A stretch of 10,544 bases of DNA from Verrucomicrobiales bacterium (GCA_011523195.1 WTHH01000198.1:1-10544), one strand, 5' to 3'; positions 1-7,834 are shown, counted from the stretch's first letter. A program made the numbers and translations. The notes: generated from the letters alone by a model not told the origin.

Positions 1-1
1 A

Positions 2-607
2 TTCGACACCGGCCCGCCGGCATGGCTACACGTCCTGCGGGACGAGGGTCGCCTGATGGTGATGACCGCCGGCTGGAGACCGTCCGACAGCCAGCTTGCA
101 CTCTCGACCAAGTTCATCCCGTTGCTCTACTCGATTTTGCAACCAGTGCTCGAGGCAAAGACTCAGTCGCATCAATTTCATGTTGGCAGCCGGATTGACG
201 TGACCCGATTCAACAACGGCGAGGTCAGCGGCAGCGTGACGATCACTCCGCCCGGAGAGGGAGCGGCTTCGGTCGAGACGGCCGACGTGTTCCTGCCGAC
301 CGAGCCCGGGCTGTACACCGCCAGCGGTGCGGATTGGTCGGAGACGTTCGCGGTGAACCTGCTGCCGGCCGAGAGCCGGACTGAGCCGATCCCGATGGAT
401 CAATTTCAAAAACTCGGCCTCCCGATGGACGAGGCGGTGGCCTCGCCAGGGCAACTTGCCGCCGATGTTGCCACGGCTGAAAAGACCGAGGCGAACCGCC
501 GTGAATACTGGCAATGGGCCTTGTTAGCTGTACTTTTGTTTGTCACCCTCGAAACTGTGCTGGCCGCCCGGGGAAGTCGAGCAGCCGAACCGGTCATGAC
601 ATCATGA
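2..607 (+). CDS. BatA-like VWA-type membrane protein, C-terminal part (5' end outside window)
   Basis: The reading frame is open from the first full codon at 2 to TGA at 605-607, giving 201 residues with no start in the window, so this is the C-terminal part of a longer protein. The stretch around visible residues 30-47 (SDSQLALSTKFIPLLYSIL) resembles the segment that follows the VWA region in planctomycete/verrucomicrobial BatA-type proteins. It is followed by a beta-rich section with a glycine/proline turn (VTITPPGEG) and a 'FLPTEPGLYTASG' strand pattern. One hydrophobic helix (WQWALLAVLLFVTLETVL, about residues 172-190) anchors the C terminus, followed by a short basic tail. The stop overlaps the next gene's ATG (ATGA), which indicates translational coupling. 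The assignment rests on remembered family resemblance and gene context. The N-terminal double-membrane BatA domain and any MIDAS motif would lie outside the window. Confidence 0.7.
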   Translation, partial: FDTGPPAWLHVLRDEGRLMVMTAGWRPSDSQLALSTKFIPLLYSILQPVLEAKTQSHQFHVGSRIDVTRFNNGEVSGSVTITPPGEGAASVETADVFLPTEPGLYTASGADWSETFAVNLLPAESRTEPIPMDQFQKLGLPMDEAVASPGQLAADVATAEKTEANRREYWQWALLAVLLFVTLETVLAARGSRAAEPVMTS

Positions 608-3600
608 ACGAACCAAAAACACTTCAGGAACACCTCACGTTTTACCGACAACAACATCGTCGGCAGAAACTTTACTCCGGCTTGGCCATCTGCTGGGGGC
701 TATGTGCCCTGGCGGTTGTCGCGTTACTGCTGCTTGGCCAGGCGCCTGCCGTTGCCTGGCCGGTGATCGCGGTGGCAGCTGCAGGCTTGGCCACAATGGT
801 ATTGATTAAGGTTTGGATGGTGGACTGGCTGACATTGAACGAAATCATCCGGAAGATTGAGCAGCATTACCCCGGGCTGAACAAGTTGCTGGAGACGGCC
901 TCCGAGCAGTTGGCCAAAAACGACCCCGACAAACTGGATTTCATGCAGCAGCGTGTGCTCGCCGAGGCGCTGCAGGCCAGTCGTGACCAGGGCTGGGAGA
1001 TGCAGTCCAATGGCCGTCTGGCCATGACGCACGTTTACCACGGGGCTGCTCTCACAGTGTTTCTGCTGGCATTCTGGCAGTTGGCCGAGAACAGCACGTT
1101 GATGGATCGATCCGCGTTGGGCTTGGCCAATGGCAAGTTGACCGTGGAGCCGGGCAACGTGGACGTCGAGCGCGGCACAAGTTTGATCATCGCCGCAAAG
1201 TTTTCCGAGTTTAAGCCCGACGTCAGACTTGTCGTGCAAGTGCCCGGCCAACCCAAGCGCCGGATGAACATGGCCCAGAGTCTCGACGATCCCACTTATA
1301 GCTATCGCTTGGCCAACGTGCAGTCCAATGCGCTGTACAATATCGAGTTCGACGGCAGGGAGAGTGAACGCTATCGGATGATGGTCTTTGAGTTCCCTGA
1401 TCTGAAGGAGTCTGAGGCCAAGCTCGATTACCCGGAATTCACCGGGCGCGAGGACAAGACGATCAAGAATACCCGCCGCCTCACCGCGGTCGAGGGCACC
1501 GGGTTATCGTTCGATTTTCAGTTCAACAAGCCGCTCAAGTCGGCCGTACTCAAGGCACGCGAAGACGAGGGTGAAGACATCGTGCTTAAGCCGCTCGAGG
1601 AAAACAGCCCGAACTATTCATTCGCGCAGGACCTTGGTGCGCCGGGAGAGTTTCGCTACGAACTGCACCTCGAGGATCTGGAGGGTCGGGTGAATCAATT
1701 CCCGTCCAAGTACGTGTTCAAAGTACTCGAGAATCTTGCACCGGCGTTGAAATTCAAGGCGCCCACCGGCGACACCGAGGTGACCGCCATTGAGGAGCTG
1801 CGTCTGCTGGGCGAGGCCCGAGATGATTTCGGGCTGGAGGCAGTCGGCATCGGGTTTCAGCTGGCCGGCGAACAGCCGCACCATATTGCTCTGCAGACCG
1901 ACGGTGCGGCCACCAACCGACTGGATGTGGCCCATGTCATACGGATGGAGGAACTCGACGTCGAGGTGGGGCAGGTTGTCAGCTATTTTCTCTGGGCGGA
2001 TGATCGCGACCAAAGCGGGGAACTGCGCCGCAGCTTTAGCGACCTGTTTTTTGCCACCGTCCGTCCGTTCGACGAGATTTTCCGCCAGAACCGATCCGCC
2101 ACCGAGGGCATGCGCGAACAGCAAGAACAGCAGCAGGGCGAAGGCGGCGAGCAGCAGCAATCCATCAGCAGCCTGCTCGACAACCAAAAGGAGGTGATCA
2201 GCGCTACGTGGAATCTGCGTCGCCGTCTGGAAGACGACGAGTCGCTGACCGAGGACATCCAGACCGTCCTCGATTCGCAGGGTGAGTTGATGAACCTGCT
2301 GGAGCAGGCCTCGTCGATGCTGCAGGACACCGAGTCCGGCGGGCAGGCGTATCAGGCCAATGAGGCCATGCAGGCGGCGGCCGAGGATTTGTCCGAGGCA
2401 CTGGATGCTGATGTGGCCGAGGAGATCGCCCGTGCGTTGTCCGATGCCATGCTCAACGAACAGACCGCGCTGCAGCATTTGCAGAAACTTCGCGAGAATG
2501 AATTTCAGGTCTCTCGCCAGCAGGCACGGCAGCAGCAACAACAGCAGGGTCGGGGCAACAGCAATCGTTCACAGCGCCAGCTCGATCAACTCAACATGCA
2601 GGACACGGAAAACAACTATGAGTTGGAGAGCAAAGCCGAGCGTCAACAACAGCAGGCACAGCAACAGGGCGAACGTGCCGAGCAACTGCAGACGCTCAAC
2701 CGCCTCAAGGAACTTTCCCGCCGTCAATCCGACCTGAACGAGCGCCTGCAGGAATTGCAGATTGCGCTGCTGGATGCGGAGGACGAGGAAGAGCGGGAGC
2801 GAATCGAGCGCGAACTCAAACGTTTGCAGGAGGAACAGCGAGACCTGATCGACAACCTCGACGAGGTCCAGCAGCGGATGGAGCAAAATCAGGACGACGA
2901 ACTCGCCGATGCTCAGGAGCAACTGGAACAGGCTCGTGATCAGATGGAGGAAACCGCCCGAAATCTCGAGCAGCAAAACCTCTCGCAGGCAGCCAACTCC
3001 GGTTCCCGCGCCAGTCGCAACCTTGATGGAGTTGAGGAGGATTACAAGGAACAGACCGCCAACGAGTTTGCCGAGGCCATGCGCGAAATGCGGCAGGACG
3101 CCCGCGAACTCGACGCCACCCAAAATGAGTTAAACAAGGCCATCGAAGAGGATCGGCAAAGTTCCTTCCGCTCACTGAGCGACGAGGGCAACCTCAAGGA
3201 CGCGCTCGACATGGCCGAGCAACAGAAGGATCAGCTCGAGGATTTGCTGCAGCAGATGGAGCAGGTCTCCCGCGAGGCGGAGGACTCCGAACGGCTGTTG
3301 TCCAACGAATTGGAGGACGGCATCCGCCGCGCCCGGCAGGAGAACATGGAACAGTCACTTGACCAGTTGTCGCTGCTAATGCGGAACAACCTGCCGGAGG
3401 AGACCGGTGACATTCAGCGTGATCTGACAGAAAACATCTCCGAGCTGCGCGACACGGTCGAGGAGGCAGCCGAAAAGATCATCGGCAACGACGAGGACGC
3501 CATGCGCTTCGCTGCCGATCAACTGGACGACCTGCGCGAGGAGGTCCAGCGTGAGATGGAGAACGCGCTCAACCAGCAGCGTCAGGGCGAGCCACAGGGC

Positions 3601-4434
3601 GGCCGCGAGCAGCAGGGCAACGAACCCAATCCGCTTGGCCAAGCGGAGGGAGAAAACCGCGAAGGCCAGCCGGGTCAGGGCCAAGCGCAACCCGAGGAGG
3701 GTGAGCCCCGGGAAAACCAGCAGCGCGGCGGCGGACAGGGCCAGCCAAGCGAACAGGAGGAACCTCGTGAAGGCCAAGGACGTGGCCAAGCGGATGAGCA
3801 GGAGGACAATCCTGAGCGACAGGGCGGCCAGGGGCAACAGCCCCGTGAGGTCGAACCGCAGGAGGGTCAGCCCAATGGACAACCTCGTCCCGGGCAGGGA
3901 CAGGGCCAGCCAAGCGAAGAACCCAACGAGCAGCAGAACCCCCAGACAGCACAGGGGCAGGGCGGACAGCGACCGAATCCGAACGACCGGAATAATCGTC
4001 GCCGCGGAAGAGACGACAACGGCGGTGGGAATACCGGCGGCTCCGACGTGTTTCGGAACCTTGAAAACTTCGACCTCGATGGCCCGCTGACCGGACTCGA
4101 CTTCCGCGAATGGGAGGATCGTCTGCGGGAGGTTGAGGAAGTCGTCGAGATTCCGGAGCTGAGAAACGAGCTTTCCGAGGTGCGCCAGCGTGCCCGGGAT
4201 ATCCGCCGAGAAAACAGGGAGAACGGCAAGCCGCCCAAGTGGGATCTGGTCGACATGCAAATTCTCAAGCCGTTGACCGAGATCAACAAGCGACTTGAGG
4301 AGGAGCTTTCATTGCGCCAACCCAAGCGGGAACTGGTACCGGTCGATCACGATCCGGTCCCCGAGGAATACTCCGAGCTCGTCCGCCGCTACTACGAACG
4401 CCTAGGCGGCCGAAGGGAGAAGGGCAGTGAATAG
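604..4434 (+). CDS. DUF4175-like large Gln/Glu-rich coiled-coil membrane protein
   Basis: This encodes 1276 residues from ATG 604. That start is chosen over the open frame from 514 because it forms an ATGA overlap with the upstream stop and begins a sensible N terminus (MNEPKTLQEH). Hydrophobic helices lie at about residues 25-45, 50-70 and 143-160. Residues 165-490 look beta-rich and Ig-like (for example 'KLDYPEFTGRED' and 'EARDDFGLEAVGIGFQ'). Residues 500-985 are a highly charged coiled coil with polyglutamine runs. Residues 990-1145 are Gln/Gly/Glu/Pro low complexity. The last 130 residues are ordered again and end in 'DPVPEEYSELVRRYYERLGG', a type of ending I associate with planctomycete homologues. 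The architecture resembles DUF4175/TIGR02302-type proteins, whose role is not established. It sits between a BatA-like and a VWA/GATase-like gene, so an envelope-spanning scaffold role is my inference. No enzymatic motif is visible. Confidence 0.75.
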   Translation: MNEPKTLQEHLTFYRQQHRRQKLYSGLAICWGLCALAVVALLLLGQAPAVAWPVIAVAAAGLATMVLIKVWMVDWLTLNEIIRKIEQHYPGLNKLLETASEQLAKNDPDKLDFMQQRVLAEALQASRDQGWEMQSNGRLAMTHVYHGAALTVFLLAFWQLAENSTLMDRSALGLANGKLTVEPGNVDVERGTSLIIAAKFSEFKPDVRLVVQVPGQPKRRMNMAQSLDDPTYSYRLANVQSNALYNIEFDGRESERYRMMVFEFPDLKESEAKLDYPEFTGREDKTIKNTRRLTAVEGTGLSFDFQFNKPLKSAVLKAREDEGEDIVLKPLEENSPNYSFAQDLGAPGEFRYELHLEDLEGRVNQFPSKYVFKVLENLAPALKFKAPTGDTEVTAIEELRLLGEARDDFGLEAVGIGFQLAGEQPHHIALQTDGAATNRLDVAHVIRMEELDVEVGQVVSYFLWADDRDQSGELRRSFSDLFFATVRPFDEIFRQNRSATEGMREQQEQQQGEGGEQQQSISSLLDNQKEVISATWNLRRRLEDDESLTEDIQTVLDSQGELMNLLEQASSMLQDTESGGQAYQANEAMQAAAEDLSEALDADVAEEIARALSDAMLNEQTALQHLQKLRENEFQVSRQQARQQQQQQGRGNSNRSQRQLDQLNMQDTENNYELESKAERQQQQAQQQGERAEQLQTLNRLKELSRRQSDLNERLQELQIALLDAEDEEERERIERELKRLQEEQRDLIDNLDEVQQRMEQNQDDELADAQEQLEQARDQMEETARNLEQQNLSQAANSGSRASRNLDGVEEDYKEQTANEFAEAMREMRQDARELDATQNELNKAIEEDRQSSFRSLSDEGNLKDALDMAEQQKDQLEDLLQQMEQVSREAEDSERLLSNELEDGIRRARQENMEQSLDQLSLLMRNNLPEETGDIQRDLTENISELRDTVEEAAEKIIGNDEDAMRFAADQLDDLREEVQREMENALNQQRQGEPQGGREQQGNEPNPLGQAEGENREGQPGQGQAQPEEGEPRENQQRGGGQGQPSEQEEPREGQGRGQADEQEDNPERQGGQGQQPREVEPQEGQPNGQPRPGQGQGQPSEEPNEQQNPQTAQGQGGQRPNPNDRNNRRRGRDDNGGGNTGGSDVFRNLENFDLDGPLTGLDFREWEDRLREVEEVVEIPELRNELSEVRQRARDIRRENRENGKPPKWDLVDMQILKPLTEINKRLEEELSLRQPKRELVPVDHDPVPEEYSELVRRYYERLGGRREKGSE
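3571..4041 (+). repeat. Low-complexity Gln/Gly/Glu/Pro-rich coding repeat
   Basis: This stretch codes for about residues 990-1146 of the long coiled-coil protein and is built from imperfect units such as GQGQPSEQEEP, GQGQPSEEPNEQ and GQGRGQADEQED. At DNA level, the block cagggccagccaagcgaa recurs near 3737 and 3902. The periodicity is irregular, so it is degenerate rather than a clean tandem array. It probably forms a flexible linker between the coiled coil and the ordered C-terminal tail. It also creates a long antisense open frame that I do not regard as a gene. Confidence 0.7.
3631..3646. repeat. Perfect 16-bp palindrome carrying the GCTTGGCCAAGC motif
   Basis: CCGCTTGGCCAAGCGG is its own reverse complement. 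It is in frame in the long coiled-coil gene, coding for Pro-Leu-Gly-Gln-Ala. The same 18-base block cgcttggccaagcggagg recurs in the caspase-like gene at 7359-7376. It is one of 11 copies of the TTGGCCAA core in the window. Confidence 0.85.
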
Positions 4435-4479
4435 GTCGCATGGGCCTCATTGGACGTATGGAGATACGCAAAGACGGTG

Positions 4480-6168
4480 ATGTCCTGGGTTGATTCCATA
4501 GTCTTCCTCAGTCGGGATTTGCTTCCGGTGGCTGCCGTTGCGGCGGTGCTGGTCGTGCTTGTATCGGTCTGGGGCTACGGGCGATCTCGACTGCCGATGA
4601 GGCTGAAACTGACCGGCATCACCCTGAAAACCCTTGGGATCCTGCTGCTTGGCTTTTGTCTGCTCGAGCCGCAATGGGTGGATAAAAAGGCCAAGCCGGG
4701 GGCAAACTTTATCGCCGTACTGGCGGACAACAGTCAGGGCATGGAGATTCGTGATGCCGGCAGCGCAACCTCACGAGCTGAGGAATTGGCGGCAAACCTC
4801 AAGCCGCAGCCGGGCGATTGGCAGGAGGCGCTTGACGAGAATTTTCAAATCCGCCGCTACTCGTTCGACACACGCCTCCGCACGACCGGTGACTTCGACT
4901 CACTCGATTTCAAGGGGCGCGCCTCAGCATTAGTCGGCTCCACCCGAAACCTTGGCCTACGGTTCAGCGGCCGGCCGCTTGCCGGCATTCTGCTCTTCAG
5001 CGACGGCAACGCGACCGATATCGAGAGTCTCAACGACGGCCTTGGCCAAATGCCCCCGGTTTACCCGGTCGTCATGGGGAAGCAGTCCCCGATCAAGGAC
5101 ATCTCCATCGCCTCCGTGCAGGTGACCTCCTCGACCTTTGAGGACGCGCCGGTGGTGATTCATTGCCAGTTGGCTGCCACCGATTTTCCCGCTGAAAAAA
5201 TCGTTGCCCGCCTGTTGGATGCAGATGGCAAAGTGCTGGACACTCAATACCCCGGGCTTGGCCAGGCGATGAAGGTGAAGTTCGAGGTCAAGCCGGAGTC
5301 ACTGGGCGTTTCGTTTTACACCGTGGAGCTTGGCCAGACCGCCCAGACGGAGGGCGAGGCGGGTGAGGAAGAGGCGACCCTCGCTAACAACCGGCGGGTC
5401 GTTGCGGTCGAGCGCCGTAAGGAGCCATTCCGTATCCTCTACGTCGCCGGTCGACCGAATTGGGAATACAAGTTTCTCAAGCGCGCGCTCGACGATGATC
5501 CGCAGGTAGACTTGGTTGGCCTGATTCGTATCGCCAAGCGTGAACCCAAGTTTGTCTTCAAGGGACGCGATGGCGAGAGTAGTAACCCGTTATTCCGTGG
5601 ATTCCGCGGTGACGAGGAAGAGGAGGGCAGCTACGACAAGCCAATCCTCAAGCGGCTTAACGTCAAGTCGGAGGATGAGTTGAAGGATGGGTTCCCGAAA
5701 AATGCCGGCGATCTTTTTGGCTATCACGCGATCATCATCGACGACCTGGAATCGGCGTTTTTCATGCCACACCAGCGGGAGCTGATCCGCCGTGCCGTTT
5801 CCGAGCGTGGCGCCGGGTTCATGATGCTGGGTGGTCAGGAATCGTTTTCACAGGGAGGCTACGAAAACACGCCCATTGACGAACTGCTGCCGGTTTACCT
5901 CCAGCGCAGTGGCAATGTTTCGCCGGTGGACAACCTGGCGTTTGGCCTCGAGCGGGACGGTTGGCTCAGCCAGTGGGTGCGTCTCCGCAAAACCGAGGCG
6001 GACGAAAAGGATCGGCTGGAGGACATGCCCAAGTTTCGTGTGCTCAATCAGGTGGATCGCATCAAGCCGGGAGCAAGCGTGATGGCCTCGGTGCTTGGAG
6101 AAGACAACAAACGATGCCGGCGTTGGTGGTGCAACGCTACGGTCACGGCAAATCCGGCGCGCTGTTGA
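4480..6168 (+). CDS. VWA/GATase1-like membrane protein, N-terminal piece of a frameshifted gene
   Basis: From ATG 4480 the frame gives 544 family-like residues to about 6111, then 18 residues of out-of-frame sequence to TGA 6166-6168. Two membrane helices lie at about residues 14-32 and 46-63. A VWA-like domain follows, with a partial MIDAS motif 'DNSQG' at 83-87 (D-x-S-x-G instead of D-x-S-x-S) and 'LLFSDGNATD' at 171-180. After a beta-rich linker comes a glutamine-amidotransferase-like fold: 'RILYVAGRPNWEYKFLKRAL' at 318-337, 'YHAIIIDDLE' near 415-424 and 'GFMMLGGQESFSQGGY' near 446-461. No amidotransferase catalytic Cys is evident, so enzymatic activity is doubtful. A TTG at 4450 or GTG at 4477 are alternative starts, and no candidate has a strong Shine-Dalgarno sequence. 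The rest of the protein is in the -1 frame and ends at 6821. The restored product would be 780 residues. Confidence 0.75.
   Translation: MSWVDSIVFLSRDLLPVAAVAAVLVVLVSVWGYGRSRLPMRLKLTGITLKTLGILLLGFCLLEPQWVDKKAKPGANFIAVLADNSQGMEIRDAGSATSRAEELAANLKPQPGDWQEALDENFQIRRYSFDTRLRTTGDFDSLDFKGRASALVGSTRNLGLRFSGRPLAGILLFSDGNATDIESLNDGLGQMPPVYPVVMGKQSPIKDISIASVQVTSSTFEDAPVVIHCQLAATDFPAEKIVARLLDADGKVLDTQYPGLGQAMKVKFEVKPESLGVSFYTVELGQTAQTEGEAGEEEATLANNRRVVAVERRKEPFRILYVAGRPNWEYKFLKRALDDDPQVDLVGLIRIAKREPKFVFKGRDGESSNPLFRGFRGDEEEEGSYDKPILKRLNVKSEDELKDGFPKNAGDLFGYHAIIIDDLESAFFMPHQRELIRRAVSERGAGFMMLGGQESFSQGGYENTPIDELLPVYLQRSGNVSPVDNLAFGLERDGWLSQWVRLRKTEADEKDRLEDMPKFRVLNQVDRIKPGASVMASVLGEDNKRCRRWWCNATVTANPARC
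6100..6117 (+). other. Frame disruption: apparent 1-base loss in the VWA/GATase-like gene
   Basis: Family-like sequence runs in one frame up to '...VMASVLGEDNK' (the aaa codon at 6109-6111) and resumes one base back as 'TMPALVVQRYGHGKSGALLIGD'. Adding a single A to the AAA run at 6109-6111 joins the two parts as '...GEDNKTMPALVV', a smooth continuation. No canonical X-XXY-YYZ slippery heptamer is present in the correct phase, so a deletion or a sequencing/assembly error is more likely than programmed frameshifting. Confidence 0.8.
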
Positions 6169-6821
6169 TCGGCGACATGTGGCGCTGGCAGATGGCCAGC
6201 AAAAACAAAAACGAGGATCTGCCCCGCGCATGGCGGCAGATTATCCGATGGCTTGTGACGGATGTGCCCAGCCGAGTGCAGTTGGCCACGGAGGCGGACT
6301 CGGGGGCGGCCGGGCTGGGGCGCAGGTTGATCGTCAAAGCGCGCAACGAGGAGTTCAAGCCGCTTGGTTTTGCAAACGTGGAATTGAGTGTGATGCCGAA
6401 CGGCGACGAGTCGCAGGCGGTCGATCTCTCCGTCGACCCTTCCAGCACGGAGGACGGTGCGTTCGAGTCGCTTTACATCCCGCGCGAGGAGGGCGGATAC
6501 GTGGCACGCGCCGTGGTGCGTGATGAAAACGGCAAGACGATCGGCGATGTCGAGGCCGGCTGGGCCAGCAACCCGGCGGCGGACGAGTTTCGCTCGCTGC
6601 AACCAAACATTGCGCTCATGGAGGACTTGGCCAAGCGCACCGGCGGCCGCGTACTCGACGTGAGCGAATTGACGGAGTGGGCCAGGGAGATGCCCTCCAC
6701 ACAATCTCCGGTGATGGATTCGTTCCAGACGCCGTTGTGGCATTTGCCGTGGATGTTCGCCGCGGCCCTGTTGTTACTGGTCACCGAGTGGTGGCTCAGG
6801 AGGAGGCATTGGCTGCCATGA
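6114..6821 (+). CDS. VWA/GATase1-like membrane protein, C-terminal piece of the frameshifted gene
   Basis: This is the continuation of the preceding gene in the -1 frame, 235 residues from the first in-frame ATG after the shift (6114-6116) to TGA 6819-6821. That ATG is probably internal rather than a true start. Residues 1-25 (PALVVQRYGHGKSGALLIGDMWRW) are the segment that normally follows the GATase-like domain in these proteins. A beta-rich region (about 60-150) then precedes a helical region and a closing membrane helix (WMFAAALLLLVTEWWL, about 212-227) with the basic tail RRRHWLP. A membrane anchor at each end with domains between them fits an envelope protein. The stop overlaps the next gene's ATG. 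If the disruption is real, this piece could only be made by reinitiation, and neither piece would be a complete protein. Confidence 0.72.
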   Translation: MPALVVQRYGHGKSGALLIGDMWRWQMASKNKNEDLPRAWRQIIRWLVTDVPSRVQLATEADSGAAGLGRRLIVKARNEEFKPLGFANVELSVMPNGDESQAVDLSVDPSSTEDGAFESLYIPREEGGYVARAVVRDENGKTIGDVEAGWASNPAADEFRSLQPNIALMEDLAKRTGGRVLDVSELTEWAREMPSTQSPVMDSFQTPLWHLPWMFAAALLLLVTEWWLRRRHWLP

Positions 6822-7825
6822 GGATGATTCTTTTTATTACGCTGCTGCTCGGCTTGGCCAAACCGAATTTGAATGCGGCTGATTTTAACACGACTCAGTC
6901 GCGTCAGGTGTTGGTCGTGGCCGGCGCCGGTGGCGAGGAGGAATACGGTGAACTGTTTGCGGAGTGGACCGAGACTCTGGCCAAGGCGTTTGAGGGCAAC
7001 GCATCTGAACTGGTGCATATCACTAACGGCTCGGAGGAAACCGGCGCGCGAAAAACCATCGAGACCAAGCTGAAAGAGTGGGCCGAAGCCGAGGGGAACG
7101 AGATTTGGATCGTGTTGGTGGGCCACGGCACATTCGATGGTAAGGAGGCCAAGTTCAACCTCGTTGGCAAAGACGTGTCGGACAAGGAATTCCAGCATTG
7201 GCTTAAGCCGCACGACGGGCCGCTTGTTTTTATTAACACAAGCTCCTGCAGCGCCCCTTTCATTAACGCTCTGTCCGGGCCGAACCGGGTGGTCGCAACC
7301 GCGACCAAGAGCGGTTACGAACAAAATTTCTGCCGGTTCGGAGGCTACATGGCCGGGGCGCTTGGCCAAGCGGAGGCTGATCTCGACAAGGACGGGGCAG
7401 TCTCGGTGCTCGAGGCGTTTTTGATCGCGTCGCGCAAGGTCGGTGAATACTACCGTGAGAACGATCGCTTGGTTTCTGAGAACGCGCTGCTCGATGACAA
7501 CGGCGATGGCCGGGGGACGCCTGCCGACTGGTTCCGGGGAGTTCGCATCGAAAAGAAAGCCAAGGGCAAAAACAACGCGGATGGCTTGCTGTCGCGCTTG
7601 GTTTTCCCGGTTGTGCCAGCCGCAGAAAAGGAGATTCCCGACTCGCTCCGAAAAAAACGGGCCGAGGTGGAGGCAAAAATTGAGACGCTGCGCTCGCTAA
7701 AAAAATCTTTGGATGCCGATGTCTACTATCGCGATCTCGAGAAACTCTTTCTTGAGCTGGCTTCAATCAACGATGAGATCGAAACGACCCAATCAGCATC
7801 GTCGGGTGGGGCTGATTCAAATTGA
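6818..7825 (+). CDS. Secreted caspase/legumain-like (clan CD-type) protein with EF-hand-like loops
   Basis: The product is 335 residues from ATG 6818, which overlaps the upstream stop (ATGA). An AGGAGG at 6801-6806 lies 11 bases before it. ATG 6824 is an in-frame alternative. The N terminus is a signal peptide (RMILFITLLLGLAKPNLNA, cleavage probably near residue 20). The core has the clan CD layout: a hydrophobic strand ending in His-Gly ('IWIVLVGHG', His103) and a second strand ending before Cys ('LVFINTSSCSAPF', Cys144), the expected dyad of C13/C14-type peptidases. Two EF-hand-like loops follow, 'DLDKDGAVSVLE' at 188-199 and 'DDNGDGRGTPAD' at 226-237. A charged helical tail (about 275-322) ends the protein. 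I infer a calcium-dependent extracytoplasmic peptidase or a degenerate relative that binds partners. Its substrate is unknown. It is last in the operon, so it probably acts with the VWA-type membrane proteins. Confidence 0.72.
   Translation: MRMILFITLLLGLAKPNLNAADFNTTQSRQVLVVAGAGGEEEYGELFAEWTETLAKAFEGNASELVHITNGSEETGARKTIETKLKEWAEAEGNEIWIVLVGHGTFDGKEAKFNLVGKDVSDKEFQHWLKPHDGPLVFINTSSCSAPFINALSGPNRVVATATKSGYEQNFCRFGGYMAGALGQAEADLDKDGAVSVLEAFLIASRKVGEYYRENDRLVSENALLDDNGDGRGTPADWFRGVRIEKKAKGKNNADGLLSRLVFPVVPAAEKEIPDSLRKKRAEVEAKIETLRSLKKSLDADVYYRDLEKLFLELASINDEIETTQSASSGGADSN
7359..7372. repeat. Perfect 14-bp palindrome carrying the GCTTGGCCAAGC motif
   Basis: CGCTTGGCCAAGCG lies in frame in the caspase-like gene, coding for Ala-Leu-Gly-Gln-Ala. 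It and the following four bases (to 7376) are identical to the copy at 3632-3649 in the long coiled-coil gene, although the two proteins are unrelated there. Confidence 0.85.
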
Positions 7826-7834
7826 TCCCACTAT

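Noticed and set aside
736..761. 8-bp inverted repeat GGCCAGGC/GCCTGGCC in the coiled-coil gene
   Set aside because: It lies inside a membrane-segment coding region and is probably a by-product of alanine/proline codons and the GGCC-rich motif. Nothing supports a regulatory role.
1618..2541. 307-codon antisense open frame
   Set aside because: It lies opposite a well-supported coding region, shows no recognisable motif, and is explained by the codon bias of the sense gene.
3376..4260. 294-codon antisense open frame rich in Leu/Ala
   Set aside because: It is the shadow of the GC-rich, low-complexity coding sequence of the long coiled-coil gene. It has no ribosome binding site, and its apparent membrane helices are antisense translations of Gln/Glu-rich codons.
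4440..4478. Alternative ATG starts at 4440 and 4458 before the VWA/GATase-like gene
   Set aside because: Neither is in the frame of the long conserved reading frame, and both lead quickly to stops.
6100..6117. Programmed -1 ribosomal frameshifting in the VWA/GATase-like gene
   Set aside because: Read in phase, the codons are gac-aac-aaa-cga. Slipping back would pair the tRNAs with caa codons, a poor match, and no X-XXY-YYZ heptamer is present. A missing A is simpler.
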